DNA of 6,250 nucleotides from Actinomycetota bacterium (GTDB lineage: Bacteria; Actinomycetota; Acidimicrobiia; IMCC26256; PALSA-610), in the NCBI GenBank assembly GCA_030839105.1, contig JAUZEI010000023.1:1-6250 (forward strand). The letters are read 5' to 3'. The stretch's first letter is position 1. Each line of letters starts with the position of its first letter. This document shows positions 1 to 5,873 of this stretch, in pieces. The translations under genes and the position numbers were made by a program. The notes under the pieces were generated by a model. That model had not been told where the DNA came from, ran no database searches, and saw nothing but the letters and a program-made list of their open reading frames with translations.

Positions 1-1
1 G

Positions 2-451
2 CCGCCCCCGCCGACTCCGACGACCACCGGTCGTTCCTCCGGTCATTCCGGCCCGTCGGACTCGAGTTCCTCGAGCGGCCCGTCGTCGTCTCCGACGACC
101 GTCCCGGCCACGGCGCCGAACGGTGGTCAAGGCGGCCCGGGGCCGTCCGGCGGGGGCAGCGGCGGCGACCGCGGCCACGAGGGATCGGGTCCCCAGTCGA
201 CGACCGTGCCGCGCGCGCCGGAGGTTCACACCTATGGCTCCGCCGGTGGGACCGTCACCGTCCGCCTCGCGCACGGACAACTGCAGCTGTTGGACGATTC
301 GGCCGCCGGCGGGTACCGCGCATCGGTCGAGAACGCGCAGCCCGACGACATCGAGGTCCGCTTCGATTCGGCCCAGGGTCAGGTTCGATGGCGAATCCGG
401 GTGCGGGTCGACCATGACGGTCAACTGACGCACGAAGTGACTCAGAGCTGA
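2..451 (+). CDS. C-terminal part of a Ser/Thr/Pro/Gly-rich protein with a compact C-terminal domain; possible anti-sigma-like envelope protein (partial, 5' end outside window)
   Basis: The frame is open from the window edge to a TGA at 449-451, giving 149 visible residues. The first ~70 are a low-complexity linker rich in Pro, Thr, Ser and Gly (runs such as PTTT, SSSSS, GGGSGG), typical of an extracytoplasmic spacer. From about residue 73 (PEVHTYGSAGGTVTVRL) to the end the composition becomes normal. This part alternates hydrophobic and polar residues (GTVTVRL, QLQLLDD, YRASVE, DIEVRF, VRWRIRVRVD), as expected of a small beta-rich domain, and ends in EVTQS. From memory, similar tails occur on proteins encoded beside sigma factor genes in Acidimicrobiia, which is why anti-sigma-like is suggested; this is weak. 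No membrane helix or zinc-finger is visible because the N-terminus is missing. The GTG at 206 would give only the domain, but it lacks a good ribosome binding site and the open frame continues upstream, so it is treated as internal. Confidence 0.7.
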   Translation, partial: PPPPTPTTTGRSSGHSGPSDSSSSSGPSSSPTTVPATAPNGGQGGPGPSGGGSGGDRGHEGSGPQSTTVPRAPEVHTYGSAGGTVTVRLAHGQLQLLDDSAAGGYRASVENAQPDDIEVRFDSAQGQVRWRIRVRVDHDGQLTHEVTQS

Positions 452-580
452 GCGCTGCTGTCGGAGCTGCTGTTCTTCGGATCCTGCGGCCGTGCGCCAA
501 ACCGATCGGGGCGCCACGGCGTGTCCACACCGTTCGTCTCGCTCATGAGGATCGGGACGGCACGATCGACAGGAGTGATC

Positions 581-1096
581 ATGCGAGGAACGCGCAGAAC
601 GATCGTGGCCGCGGCCGCGAGCCTGGCCGTAGTGCTGGGCGTCGGCGGAGTTGCCGCCGCGACCAGCGGGCACCGCTCGCAATCCGACGATCCCGCGGGC
701 GAGACGAGCACCTCCGCAACGAGCGTGAAGGTCGTCAGTGCTCATCCGCAACGGGCCGGGGCCTCGGGCAGCCGCCCCGCCCTGGGCGCGACCTCGACGA
801 CCGTCGCCGATCCCGAGACGAACACGACCGTCGAAGAAGCCACCACCTCGACCACCGTCGAGTCGACCAGTACGACGCTCGCGCCGACCACCCCGACCAG
901 CGTCGAACCCGACGACGACAAAGGCGGGGATCATGGCGACGCCGATCAGGACGACGCCCAGGACCCCGCCCATCAGAGCGGTGCAAACGAGGGCCGCTCC
1001 GGCGATGACTCCGGCCACCACGACACCACTCGCGCGGGCGGGGGTAACGACGCCGGCGATCACGGCGACGACGGCTCGCACCGCGGTCGCGATTGA
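581..1096 (+). CDS. Exported low-complexity protein with signal peptide, Thr-rich linker and Asp/Gly/His-rich tail
   Basis: This encodes 171 residues of unknown function. The ATG at 581 is chosen because AGGAG at 571-575 lies 5 bases upstream and because translation then begins directly with a signal peptide: basic MRGTRR, a hydrophobic stretch at about residues 8-27, and a likely cleavage after AAA near residue 27. An upstream start at 521 or 545 would add residues before the signal and has no comparable ribosome binding site. Residues 41-108 are rich in Thr, Ser and Val (STTVADPETNTTVEE, TTSTTVESTSTTLAPTTPT). Residues 109-171 are Asp/Gly/His-rich with six histidines (118, 131, 146, 147, 161, 167) and many aspartates, which could bind divalent cations; that is inference. 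No enzymatic motif or C-terminal anchor is seen. The gene follows the preceding one by 129 bases on the same strand. I see no clear -35/-10 pair in that gap, so it may be cotranscribed. Confidence 0.72.
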   Translation: MRGTRRTIVAAAASLAVVLGVGGVAAATSGHRSQSDDPAGETSTSATSVKVVSAHPQRAGASGSRPALGATSTTVADPETNTTVEEATTSTTVESTSTTLAPTTPTSVEPDDDKGGDHGDADQDDAQDPAHQSGANEGRSGDDSGHHDTTRAGGGNDAGDHGDDGSHRGRD

Positions 1097-1183
1097 TTGG
1101 CAGCTTGCCGCAGGCCTGGATCGGAATAGGGCATTGGAAGCGGGCAATCGAACCCGTCCCGGACGCGCCGCGATCGGAGCCGC

Positions 1184-1189
1184 TAAGGT
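1184..1189 (+). promoter_or_regulatory. Possible -10 box (TAAGGT) for the microprotein gene
   Basis: TAAGGT fits the TAnnnT pattern of actinobacterial -10 boxes and lies 30 bases before the GTG at 1220. Transcription would start near 1196 and give a short leader that includes the ribosome binding site. The region 17-18 bases upstream (GGACGC at 1161-1166) is only a weak -35 match, so this is tentative. Confidence 0.35.
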
Positions 1190-1219
1190 CTCGGCGTCGC
1201 TGTCAGCAGGAGGTTGTTC

Positions 1220-1294
1220 GTGAAGAAATTGCTGTTGCTCCTCGTGCTCGTCGCACTCGGTGCCGTCATCGCCAAGAAGGTGCGCGAAGCCTGA
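1220..1294 (+). CDS. 24-residue single-pass membrane microprotein, like a shortened DLW-39 family protein
   Basis: The translation is MKKLLLLLVLVALGAVIAKK followed by VREA. A textbook Shine-Dalgarno, AGGAGG at 1208-1213, lies 6 bases before the GTG start, which is the strongest ribosome binding site in this half of the window and the main reason to call so short a gene. Residues 4-18 form one hydrophobic helix flanked by lysines (K2-K3, K19-K20), so it should insert in the membrane as a single short helix. The pattern resembles the start of actinobacterial DLW-39 family proteins (MKKLLLL, helix, then a basic KV or KL stretch). Those are usually near 40 residues and carry a downstream Asp-Leu-Trp motif, which is absent here. 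The frame after the stop does not restore it, so this is a naturally short variant or a separate family. Function is unknown. Confidence 0.65.
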   Translation: MKKLLLLLVLVALGAVIAKKVREA

Positions 1295-1313
1295 GTCTCG
1301 AACGTGAAGCGGC

Positions 1314-1346
1314 GTGTGTGGAGGGTCGTCCAGGCTCCCCGCACAC
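1314..1346 (+). terminator. Candidate transcription terminator hairpin after the microprotein gene
   Basis: GTGTGTGG at 1314-1321 can pair with CCGCACAC at 1339-1346 (8 pairs, one G-U), with further partial GG/CC pairing inside. It is followed by a modest T-rich stretch (GTCTTTCACTTTCC). It lies 19 bases after the microprotein stop and before the convergent phosphatase gene, where a terminator is expected. The T-tract is weak and a competing hairpin exists (GCACACG 1341-1347 with CGTGTGC 1365-1371). Confidence 0.4.
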
Positions 1347-1410
1347 GTCTTTCACTTTCCGGCCCGTGTGCACGTCGATAGCGGTGCGCGTCGAGTTGGG
1401 TGCGCGGGCG

Positions 1411-2208
1411 CTAGCCGTTGGCGGTTGACGTGCGTTTGCGCAGCCACATGTACACGCCGACCGCGGTCCCCGCGGCGATCGCTACTCCACCGGCCGCGAG
1501 TGTCGGACCCTTCGGCGGAACGGGCACTCGATCCCGGAGACGGACGGGGCGCTGGAAGAACCGCACGTCCCATTCGCGTTCGCGCGCGACGCGGACCAAC
1601 TCCCGATCGGGATTGACCGCGACCGGGTGTCCGACGAGCTCGAGCATCGGAAGATCGGTGATCGAATCCGAGTAGGCGTACGACCCCGCGAGGTCGAGGC
1701 CTTCGGCGACCGCCATCTCGCGGATCGCATCCGCCTTGTGCGCGGCGTACGCATAGAACTCGAGCTGGCCGGTGTAGCGGCCTTCGGCGTCGAGCCGTGC
1801 GCGCGTGGCGATGACGTCGTCGACACCGAGATACTCGCCGATCGGTTCGACCGTTTCCGCCGGTGACGACGACACGATCACCGTCTTGCGCCCGGCCTTG
1901 CGGTGCTCTTCGATCAGCTCCAGCGCTTCCGCGTAGATGATCGGTGTCAGCACGACATCGAGCGTCTCGCGCACGAGCTCCTTCACGTGTTGCTGGTCCC
2001 AGCCTTTGGTCAGCGCAAGCATCGCTTCGCGCATGCGTTCCATCTTGTTGTCGTCGGCGCCGACGAGCAGATACACGACCTGCGCGTACAGACCGCGCAC
2101 GATCGTGCGCTTCGAGATCAAGCCGTCTCGGTAGAACGTGCCGCCCAGCGCCATGACCGAGCTCGTCGCGATCACGGTCTTGTCGAGATCGAAGAACGCA
2201 GCCTCCAC
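1411..2208 (-). CDS. HAD superfamily subfamily IB hydrolase (SerB-like phosphatase) with C-terminal membrane anchor
   Basis: This 265-residue protein carries the four HAD phosphatase motifs. Motif I is FFDLDKT (nucleophile D7, acid D9), motif II is VIVSSSP (Ser 113-115), motif III is the lysine of AHKADAI (K158), and motif IV is SDSITDLPML (D181, D185). An alpha-helical cap of about residues 15-95 lies between motifs I and II, as in HAD-IB enzymes related to phosphoserine phosphatase. The expected reaction is Mg2+-dependent phosphomonoester hydrolysis through an aspartyl-phosphate; the substrate cannot be read from sequence. Residues ~236-256 form a hydrophobic segment followed by basic LRKR, suggesting a C-terminal anchor with the catalytic domain in the cytoplasm. 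The frame is open up to an ATG at 2298, but the GTG at 2208 is preferred: it puts motif I at residue 7, as usual in this family, and follows a TAGGCT box by 7 bases. The longer form would add 30 basic residues that look non-coding. The gene is divergent from the tad operon and convergent with the microprotein gene. Confidence 0.9.
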   Translation of the reverse strand: MEAAFFDLDKTVIATSSVMALGGTFYRDGLISKRTIVRGLYAQVVYLLVGADDNKMERMREAMLALTKGWDQQHVKELVRETLDVVLTPIIYAEALELIEEHRKAGRKTVIVSSSPAETVEPIGEYLGVDDVIATRARLDAEGRYTGQLEFYAYAAHKADAIREMAVAEGLDLAGSYAYSDSITDLPMLELVGHPVAVNPDRELVRVAREREWDVRFFQRPVRLRDRVPVPPKGPTLAAGGVAIAAGTAVGVYMWLRKRTSTANG

Positions 2209-2215
2209 GGCCGTC

Positions 2216-2221
2216 AGCCTA
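2216..2221 (-). promoter_or_regulatory. Candidate -10 box (TAGGCT) for a leaderless phosphatase mRNA
   Basis: Read on the minus strand, TAGGCT is followed by 7 bases (GACGGCC) and then the GTG start at 2208, so transcription would start at or next to the start codon. No purine-rich ribosome binding site is present at the normal distance. Leaderless mRNAs with TAnnnT boxes at this spacing are common in Actinobacteria. No good -35 hexamer is visible. Confidence 0.4.
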
Positions 2222-2276
2222 CGTTCCAATGCGCGACATTTCGCGTTGCGGTTCGCGGTTCTGTCGTACTCGCCTC

Positions 2277-2305
2277 TTGACCTGCGCGTGGCGCGCACAT
2301 ATCGT
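2277..2305 (+). promoter_or_regulatory. Candidate sigma-70-type promoter of the tad operon
   Basis: TTGACC at 2277-2282 is a near-consensus -35 box. Seventeen bases downstream, TATCGT at 2300-2305 fits the -10 pattern TAnnnT. Transcription would start near 2312 and give a leader of about 80 bases before the first tad gene. It is the best promoter match in the window and sits in the divergent gap where a promoter is required. Confidence 0.5.
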
Positions 2306-2309
2306 GCGC
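2293..2309. promoter_or_regulatory. Perfect inverted repeat overlapping the tad -10 box (possible operator)
   Basis: GCGCAC (2293-2298) and GTGCGC (2304-2309) are exact reverse complements separated by ATATC. The dyad covers the proposed -10 box, so a dimeric regulator bound here would block RNA polymerase. The half-sites are short and GC-rich, so chance is possible in this genome; operator function is inference. Confidence 0.35.
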
Positions 2310-2356
2310 ATCGCTTTCCCCTTTCCTTCCCCGTCGTGTTGTCGCGCGCCGCCCGT

Positions 2357-2377
2357 CGTCGGGCCCGCGCCCCGACG
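2357..2377 (+). promoter_or_regulatory. Leader stem-loop directly upstream of the tadZ ribosome binding site
   Basis: CGTCGGG (2357-2363) pairs perfectly with CCCGACG (2371-2377) around a 7-base loop. The stem ends one base before the Shine-Dalgarno GGGGAG at 2379-2384. It could affect ribosome access or stabilise the 5' end of the operon mRNA. No T-tract follows, so it is not an intrinsic terminator. A pyrimidine-only tract (2314-2332) lies nearer the predicted transcript start. Confidence 0.35.
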
Positions 2378-2390
2378 TGGGGAGAGCTCC

Positions 2391-3083
2391 ATGCTCGTGT
2401 GTTTCTGGTCGCCGAAGGGCGGCTCCGGCACTTCGGTGATCGCAGCTGCGGCGGCGCTGGTGATGGCGCGCGAAACCGACGCCCGCATCATCGATCTTTC
2501 CGGCGATCAGCCGGCGGTCCTCGGGCTCGCGCACGATCCGGTGCCCGGTCTGTTGGATTGGATGCGCGCCGGTCCCGCGGCGCCGACCGACGCGCTCGAA
2601 CATCTCGCGGTCAACGTCGCACCGCGTCTCGACCTTCTTCCGGCCGGCGAGATGCAAGGTGATCAGCCCGTTCCCGAAGCGGGCGCGGTGCTCGCGCTCG
2701 CGCTAGATGCCGATCCCCGGCCCGGAGTCTGCGACCTCGGGCGGCTCGACAACCCCGCCGCGCGCGCCTTCGCCGAGGTGGCGGGGCTCAACATCGTCGT
2801 CGTACGGGGCTGCTACCTCGCGCTTCGGCGCGCGGTGCGGCACCCCGCGATCTCCGAGGCGATCGGCGCCGTCCTGATCGACGAACACGGCCGGTCACTC
2901 GGCGCACCCGACGTGGAGGACGTGCTCGGGCTTCCGGTACTCGCCACGATCGCGGCGCGTACGTCGATCGCGCGGGCGGTCGACGCGGGCGTGCTGCCCG
3001 GTCGGCTGCCCGACAGCCTCGGCCGGCCGTTGCATCACGCCCTGCTGCGCGCCGGTTGCTTCGGCGACGAGGAGGCGGCATGA
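2391..3083 (+). CDS. tadZ: TadZ/CpaE-like P-loop ATPase (MinD/ParA superfamily) of the Tad pilus system
   Basis: This is a 230-residue protein. The ATG at 2391 has GGGGAG at 2379-2384 (6-base spacing), and the protein then begins on the first beta strand (MLVCFWSPKGGSGTS). Residues 8-15 are a deviant Walker A of the MinD/ParA type, PKGGSGTS. The first signature lysine (K9) is kept, but the lysine usually before the final Thr/Ser is T14. IIDLSGDQPAVLGL at 33-46 is the switch-like strand seen in this superfamily, and GVCDLGRL (112-119) and LNIVVVRG (133-140) are the next core strands. TadZ proteins are atypical ParA/MinD relatives that localise the Tad machine at the inner membrane, often at a pole; the changed P-loop fits that family. 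The call rests on fold plus position immediately before tadA, which it overlaps by 4 bases (ATGA). At 230 residues it lacks the N-terminal receiver-like domain of longer TadZ/CpaE proteins. A MinD-like septum-site protein is the alternative. Confidence 0.8.
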   Translation: MLVCFWSPKGGSGTSVIAAAAALVMARETDARIIDLSGDQPAVLGLAHDPVPGLLDWMRAGPAAPTDALEHLAVNVAPRLDLLPAGEMQGDQPVPEAGAVLALALDADPRPGVCDLGRLDNPAARAFAEVAGLNIVVVRGCYLALRRAVRHPAISEAIGAVLIDEHGRSLGAPDVEDVLGLPVLATIAARTSIARAVDAGVLPGRLPDSLGRPLHHALLRAGCFGDEEAA

Positions 3084-4291
3084 GTCGCGCCGTCCGGGAC
3101 GCGGCGCCGCACGATCCCGCGCTGCGCGCCACGTTGCAGCGAAAACTCCTCGATGCGCCCTTCGATCCGGCACTGCTCGAACGTCCCGAGCTACGCGCCC
3201 GGCTCGCACGCATGCTCCGTGAGGAAGCGCCCCTGCTCGCCCCGGCCACCGTCGACGTCGTGCTCGACGAGTTGGTCGACGACGTGGGCGGCCTCGGTCC
3301 GCTCGAGCCGTTGCTCGACGACGCGTCGGTCACCGAGATCATGGTGAACGGACCCAACCGGGTGTTCGTCGAGCGCGCCGGGCGGCTCGTCGAGGTCGCG
3401 TGCCAGATCGACGCGGCGACGATCGTGCGGATCGTGGAACGCGTAGTCGCCCCGCTCGGATTGCGCTTGGATCGCTCGTCACCCATGGTCGACGCGCGAC
3501 TGGCCGACGGCTCTCGTCTGCACGCCGTGCTGCCGCCGCTCGCGCCCGACGGTCCGTGTGTCTCCATCCGTCGTTTCGGTGCGCGGGCGGTGCCGCTGTC
3601 GGCATTCGGGCTCGAGCGCGAGGTGGGCTCCTACTTCGACGCGCTCGTGCGCGCGGGCTGGAACCTCGTCGTCTCCGGCGCGACGAGCTCGGGCAAGACC
3701 ACATGCTGCAACGCGCTGGCCCGGGCCATCGACCCCGCCGAACGCATCGTCACGATCGAGGAGACCGCCGAATTGCAACTCGTCCAGCCCCATGTCGTGC
3801 GGCTCGAAGCGCGTCCGGCCAACGCGGAGGGAACGGGAGCATTGTGCGTGCGAGATCTGGTGCGCAGCGCGCTGCGCATGCGGCCCGATCGGATCGTCGT
3901 CGGTGAGGTCCGGGGCGGCGAGGCGCTCGACATGCTGCAAGCCTGCAATACCGGACACGACGGGTCGCTTTCGACCGTGCACGCGAACAGTCCCGACGAC
4001 GCGCTCGCACGCATCGAGACGCTCGCGCTCTGTTCCGACGTGCCGTTGCCGCTTCCCGCAATCCGCCAACAGCTTGTGGCGGCGATCGACGGAATCGTGC
4101 AGGTTCGTCGCGGCCTCGACGGTCGGCGCGTCATCACCGCGGTCGCCGAGCTGGGGACCGGTGGAGATGCGCGAACGCGGAATCTGTTGACGCGGGTCGA
4201 CGGTCGTCTGACCGCGTGCTCCCCGCCCGACCGTCCCGCCCGTCGGCCCGAGGTCGACCTCGCTCGGGAGTGGACCTCGTGCGCGCGCTGA
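3080..4291 (+). CDS. tadA: TadA/CpaF family type II/IV secretion ATPase
   Basis: This 403-residue protein is the motor ATPase of the Flp/Tad system: a cytoplasmic hexamer that drives pilin assembly. The ATG at 3080 overlaps the preceding stop (ATGA) and has AGGAGG at 3070-3075. Residues ~55-180 form the N-terminal domain, including the family signature VTEIMVNGPNRVFVER (84-99). The ATPase core carries Walker A GATSSGKTT (200-208), an Asp box RIVTIEETAEL (222-232), Walker B RIVVGEVRGGE (271-281) and the His box TGHDGSLSTVHANSP (291-305). All key residues are present, including K206 and E276. The length is in the usual CpaF range, although it lacks the long N-terminal extension of some proteobacterial versions. 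The C-terminal ~25 residues are Pro/Arg-rich and overlap the next gene by 13 bases. Neighbours on both sides are tad genes, which fixes the assignment against PilB or GspE. Confidence 0.95.
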   Translation: MSRAVRDAAPHDPALRATLQRKLLDAPFDPALLERPELRARLARMLREEAPLLAPATVDVVLDELVDDVGGLGPLEPLLDDASVTEIMVNGPNRVFVERAGRLVEVACQIDAATIVRIVERVVAPLGLRLDRSSPMVDARLADGSRLHAVLPPLAPDGPCVSIRRFGARAVPLSAFGLEREVGSYFDALVRAGWNLVVSGATSSGKTTCCNALARAIDPAERIVTIEETAELQLVQPHVVRLEARPANAEGTGALCVRDLVRSALRMRPDRIVVGEVRGGEALDMLQACNTGHDGSLSTVHANSPDDALARIETLALCSDVPLPLPAIRQQLVAAIDGIVQVRRGLDGRRVITAVAELGTGGDARTRNLLTRVDGRLTACSPPDRPARRPEVDLAREWTSCAR

Positions 4292-5154
4292 TCGTCGGAG
4301 TCGTCGGCGTGTTCGTCGCGGGTCGGTGCGCGTCCGCGGCGCGTCGCTACGCGGTGACCGACCGCCTCCGGCCCGACCGCGCCCGACCGGGGAGGGGAAT
4401 ACCGCCCTGGCTCGGCGTTCGGGTCGAGGGCGCGCTCGAAGCCGCCGCCATCGACGTCCCGGTGCAACGCGCGTTGTCGACATGGCTCTGGTCGGTGACG
4501 GTCGCAGCGGTCGTCGGGCTCGGCTTCGGCGGACCTCAGATCGCGCTCGGGCTCGCAGTTGCAGTCGCCGCGGGCGCGCCGATCGTCGTGTTGAGCCTTC
4601 ACGAACGCCGGGCGCGCCAGATCGCGGTCGCCGTGCCGGAGACCCTCGAACGGGTCGCGTCGGAACTGCGGTCGGGCGGGACGATCGCCACGGCTGTCGG
4701 CGCGGTCGCCGCCGGCGACGGACCGCTGGCGTCCGACATGGCGCGGGTCGACACGCGGATGCGGCTCGGCGCTTCGCTCTCCGAAGCGTTGGGTGCGTGG
4801 TCGAGGGAGCGCCGCGTAGTTGGAGTCGACGCGTCGGCGGGTGCACTCGCGCTGTGTGCTTCGGTCGGCGGACGGTCGGCCGACGCGCTCGACGGGCTCG
4901 CCACGTCACTGCGCGATCGGCTGGCGGTCGCCGCGGAGGCACGAGCGTTGTCGTCGCAGGCACAGATGTCGGCGATCGTCGTCGGGGGCGCGCCGGTTGC
5001 GTACATCGCATGGTCCGCGCTGGTCGATCCCGGTGCGTTGCACGTGCTCACGGGCACGCTCTTCGGTCGGATCTGCCTGTTGCTCGGGCTGGGACTGGAA
5101 GTGTTGGGCGCGTGGTGGATGCGCTCGATCGTCCGGAGCGGGAGTCGCTCGTGA
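4279..5154 (+). CDS. tadB: TadB-like inner-membrane platform protein (type II secretion F family)
   Basis: This 291-residue integral membrane protein is expected to form the platform on which TadA works. The GTG at 4279 is preferred because GGGAG at 4266-4270 lies 8 bases upstream and the protein then starts with a hydrophobic helix (MRALIVGVVGVFVAG). A GTG at 4270 is an alternative, and an open frame from 4216 would extend further into tadA without a ribosome binding site. Likely membrane segments are at about 2-18, 70-106 (probably two), 230-248 and 262-280. Between the second and third groups, residues ~115-225 are a cytoplasmic helical T2SSF domain, with VPETLERVASELRSGGTIATAV (119-140) as the characteristic stretch (leader to first helix) and LGASLSEALGAW nearby. 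It overlaps tadA by 13 bases and tadC by 4 bases, implying translational coupling. Size and topology match TadB proteins. Confidence 0.88.
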   Translation: MRALIVGVVGVFVAGRCASAARRYAVTDRLRPDRARPGRGIPPWLGVRVEGALEAAAIDVPVQRALSTWLWSVTVAAVVGLGFGGPQIALGLAVAVAAGAPIVVLSLHERRARQIAVAVPETLERVASELRSGGTIATAVGAVAAGDGPLASDMARVDTRMRLGASLSEALGAWSRERRVVGVDASAGALALCASVGGRSADALDGLATSLRDRLAVAAEARALSSQAQMSAIVVGGAPVAYIAWSALVDPGALHVLTGTLFGRICLLLGLGLEVLGAWWMRSIVRSGSRS

Positions 5155-5831
5155 TCGGCATCCTCGCAGTCGCATGGGCCGGTGTCGTGGCGCTTCCGTT
5201 CGTCGCTCTGGGCCGCCGGATCTCCGCCGCGCAACGTGCCCGCGCCTTGTTGCCCCGCGAGACGTGCCGGGAGCGACGGCGGCTGGTCCGACCGTTCTGG
5301 CGCGCGTTCGCCGGGGTCGCGGCGTGTCCGCCCGTGCGCAGCTTCGGTCGAGTGCTGCGCGCGCCCCGAAGCGCGCGCCGGCGCCGGCGACTCGACGACG
5401 AGATGGCGCGCCAGATCGCGGTGGCGGTCGATCTCGTCGGCGTCGGAGTGGCCGCCGGCCATACGCCCTATCTCGCCGTGCAGCTCGGGGCCCGCTGGTG
5501 TCCGCCGCTGGTCGCGCGGGAGTTCGACTCGACTCTGCGCGCGTGCGCGACCGGTCAGTCCTTCGACGACGCGCTGAGAGGGCTCGGTCGGCGCGCACCG
5601 GGTGCGCGCGGGCTCGCCGAAACGTTGCGCACGAGCGCGCGCCTCGGATCGCCGGCGGCGCCCGCCCTCGCGCGGCTCGCCACCGAACTGCGGGCCGACC
5701 TCCGGCGCCGGGCCGAGGCCCGCGCCCGAACGGTGCCCGTCCGGCTCTGCTTCCCTCTCGTGGGCTGCGTCCTGCCCGCCTTCGCGCTGCTGACCGTGGT
5801 TCCGGTGATCGTCGCCGGGATCAGCGGCTGA
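5151..5831 (+). CDS. tadC: TadC-like inner-membrane platform protein (type II secretion F family, short form)
   Basis: This is a 226-residue protein. The GTG at 5151 overlaps the tadB stop (GTGA) and has GGAG at 5141-5144 with 6-base spacing. It starts with a hydrophobic helix (MIGILAVAWAGVVALPFVAL, 1-20), continues with a strongly basic stretch (21-82) ending in RSARRRRR, then a T2SSF domain from about 83 (LDDEMARQIAVAVDLVGVGV) to 222, with SFDDALRGLGRR (137-148) as the equivalent of the TadB SLSEALGAW motif. The last helix is at about 198-222 (CFPLVGCVLPAFALLTVVPVIVAG). Many TadC proteins are nearer 300 residues with additional membrane segments at the N-side; this one keeps only one, which seems common for actinobacterial versions. 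It should partner with TadB in the membrane. The frame is open far upstream inside tadB, but that is a high-GC shadow. Confidence 0.83.
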   Translation: MIGILAVAWAGVVALPFVALGRRISAAQRARALLPRETCRERRRLVRPFWRAFAGVAACPPVRSFGRVLRAPRSARRRRRLDDEMARQIAVAVDLVGVGVAAGHTPYLAVQLGARWCPPLVAREFDSTLRACATGQSFDDALRGLGRRAPGARGLAETLRTSARLGSPAAPALARLATELRADLRRRAEARARTVPVRLCFPLVGCVLPAFALLTVVPVIVAGISG

Positions 5832-5856
5832 CGCCTGCCTTCCCCGCAACCGTTCG

Positions 5857-5873
5857 CGCACGCGCGGCGTGCG
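5857..5873 (+). promoter_or_regulatory. Stem-loop in the tadC-pilin spacer
   Basis: CGCACGC (5857-5863) and GCGTGCG (5867-5873) pair perfectly around a 3-base loop, a very stable 7-bp stem. It occupies the only real gap of the operon, 11 bases before the pilin Shine-Dalgarno. No T-tract follows, so it is more likely a processing or stability element than a terminator. Confidence 0.4.

Noticed and set aside
1126..1165. tRNA-like T-arm (GCGGG, loop CAATCGAA, CCCGT) before the microprotein gene
   Set aside because: The loop has 8 bases without a TTC start, and no acceptor stem, anticodon arm or CCA-compatible end can be built around it.
738..1223. Overlapping plus-strand frame of 161 codons
   Set aside because: It is a Pro/Arg/Thr shadow of the exported-protein gene, without a signal sequence or domain.
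2209..2298. Longer phosphatase start at ATG 2298
   Set aside because: It adds 30 basic, low-information residues before motif I, has no better ribosome binding site, and would overlap the tad promoter.
4326..5150. In-frame upstream extension of tadC through all of tadB
   Set aside because: The extension is Arg-rich low-quality sequence overlapping a well-supported gene, while GTG at 5151 has a ribosome binding site and a GTGA overlap with the tadB stop.
3479..5861. Long open frames on the minus strand (about 510 and 420 codons) across tadA, tadB and tadC
   Set aside because: They are Arg/Pro/Ala-rich antisense frames, stop-poor because of GC bias. The plus-strand proteins there have clear ATPase and T2SSF motifs and coupled starts.
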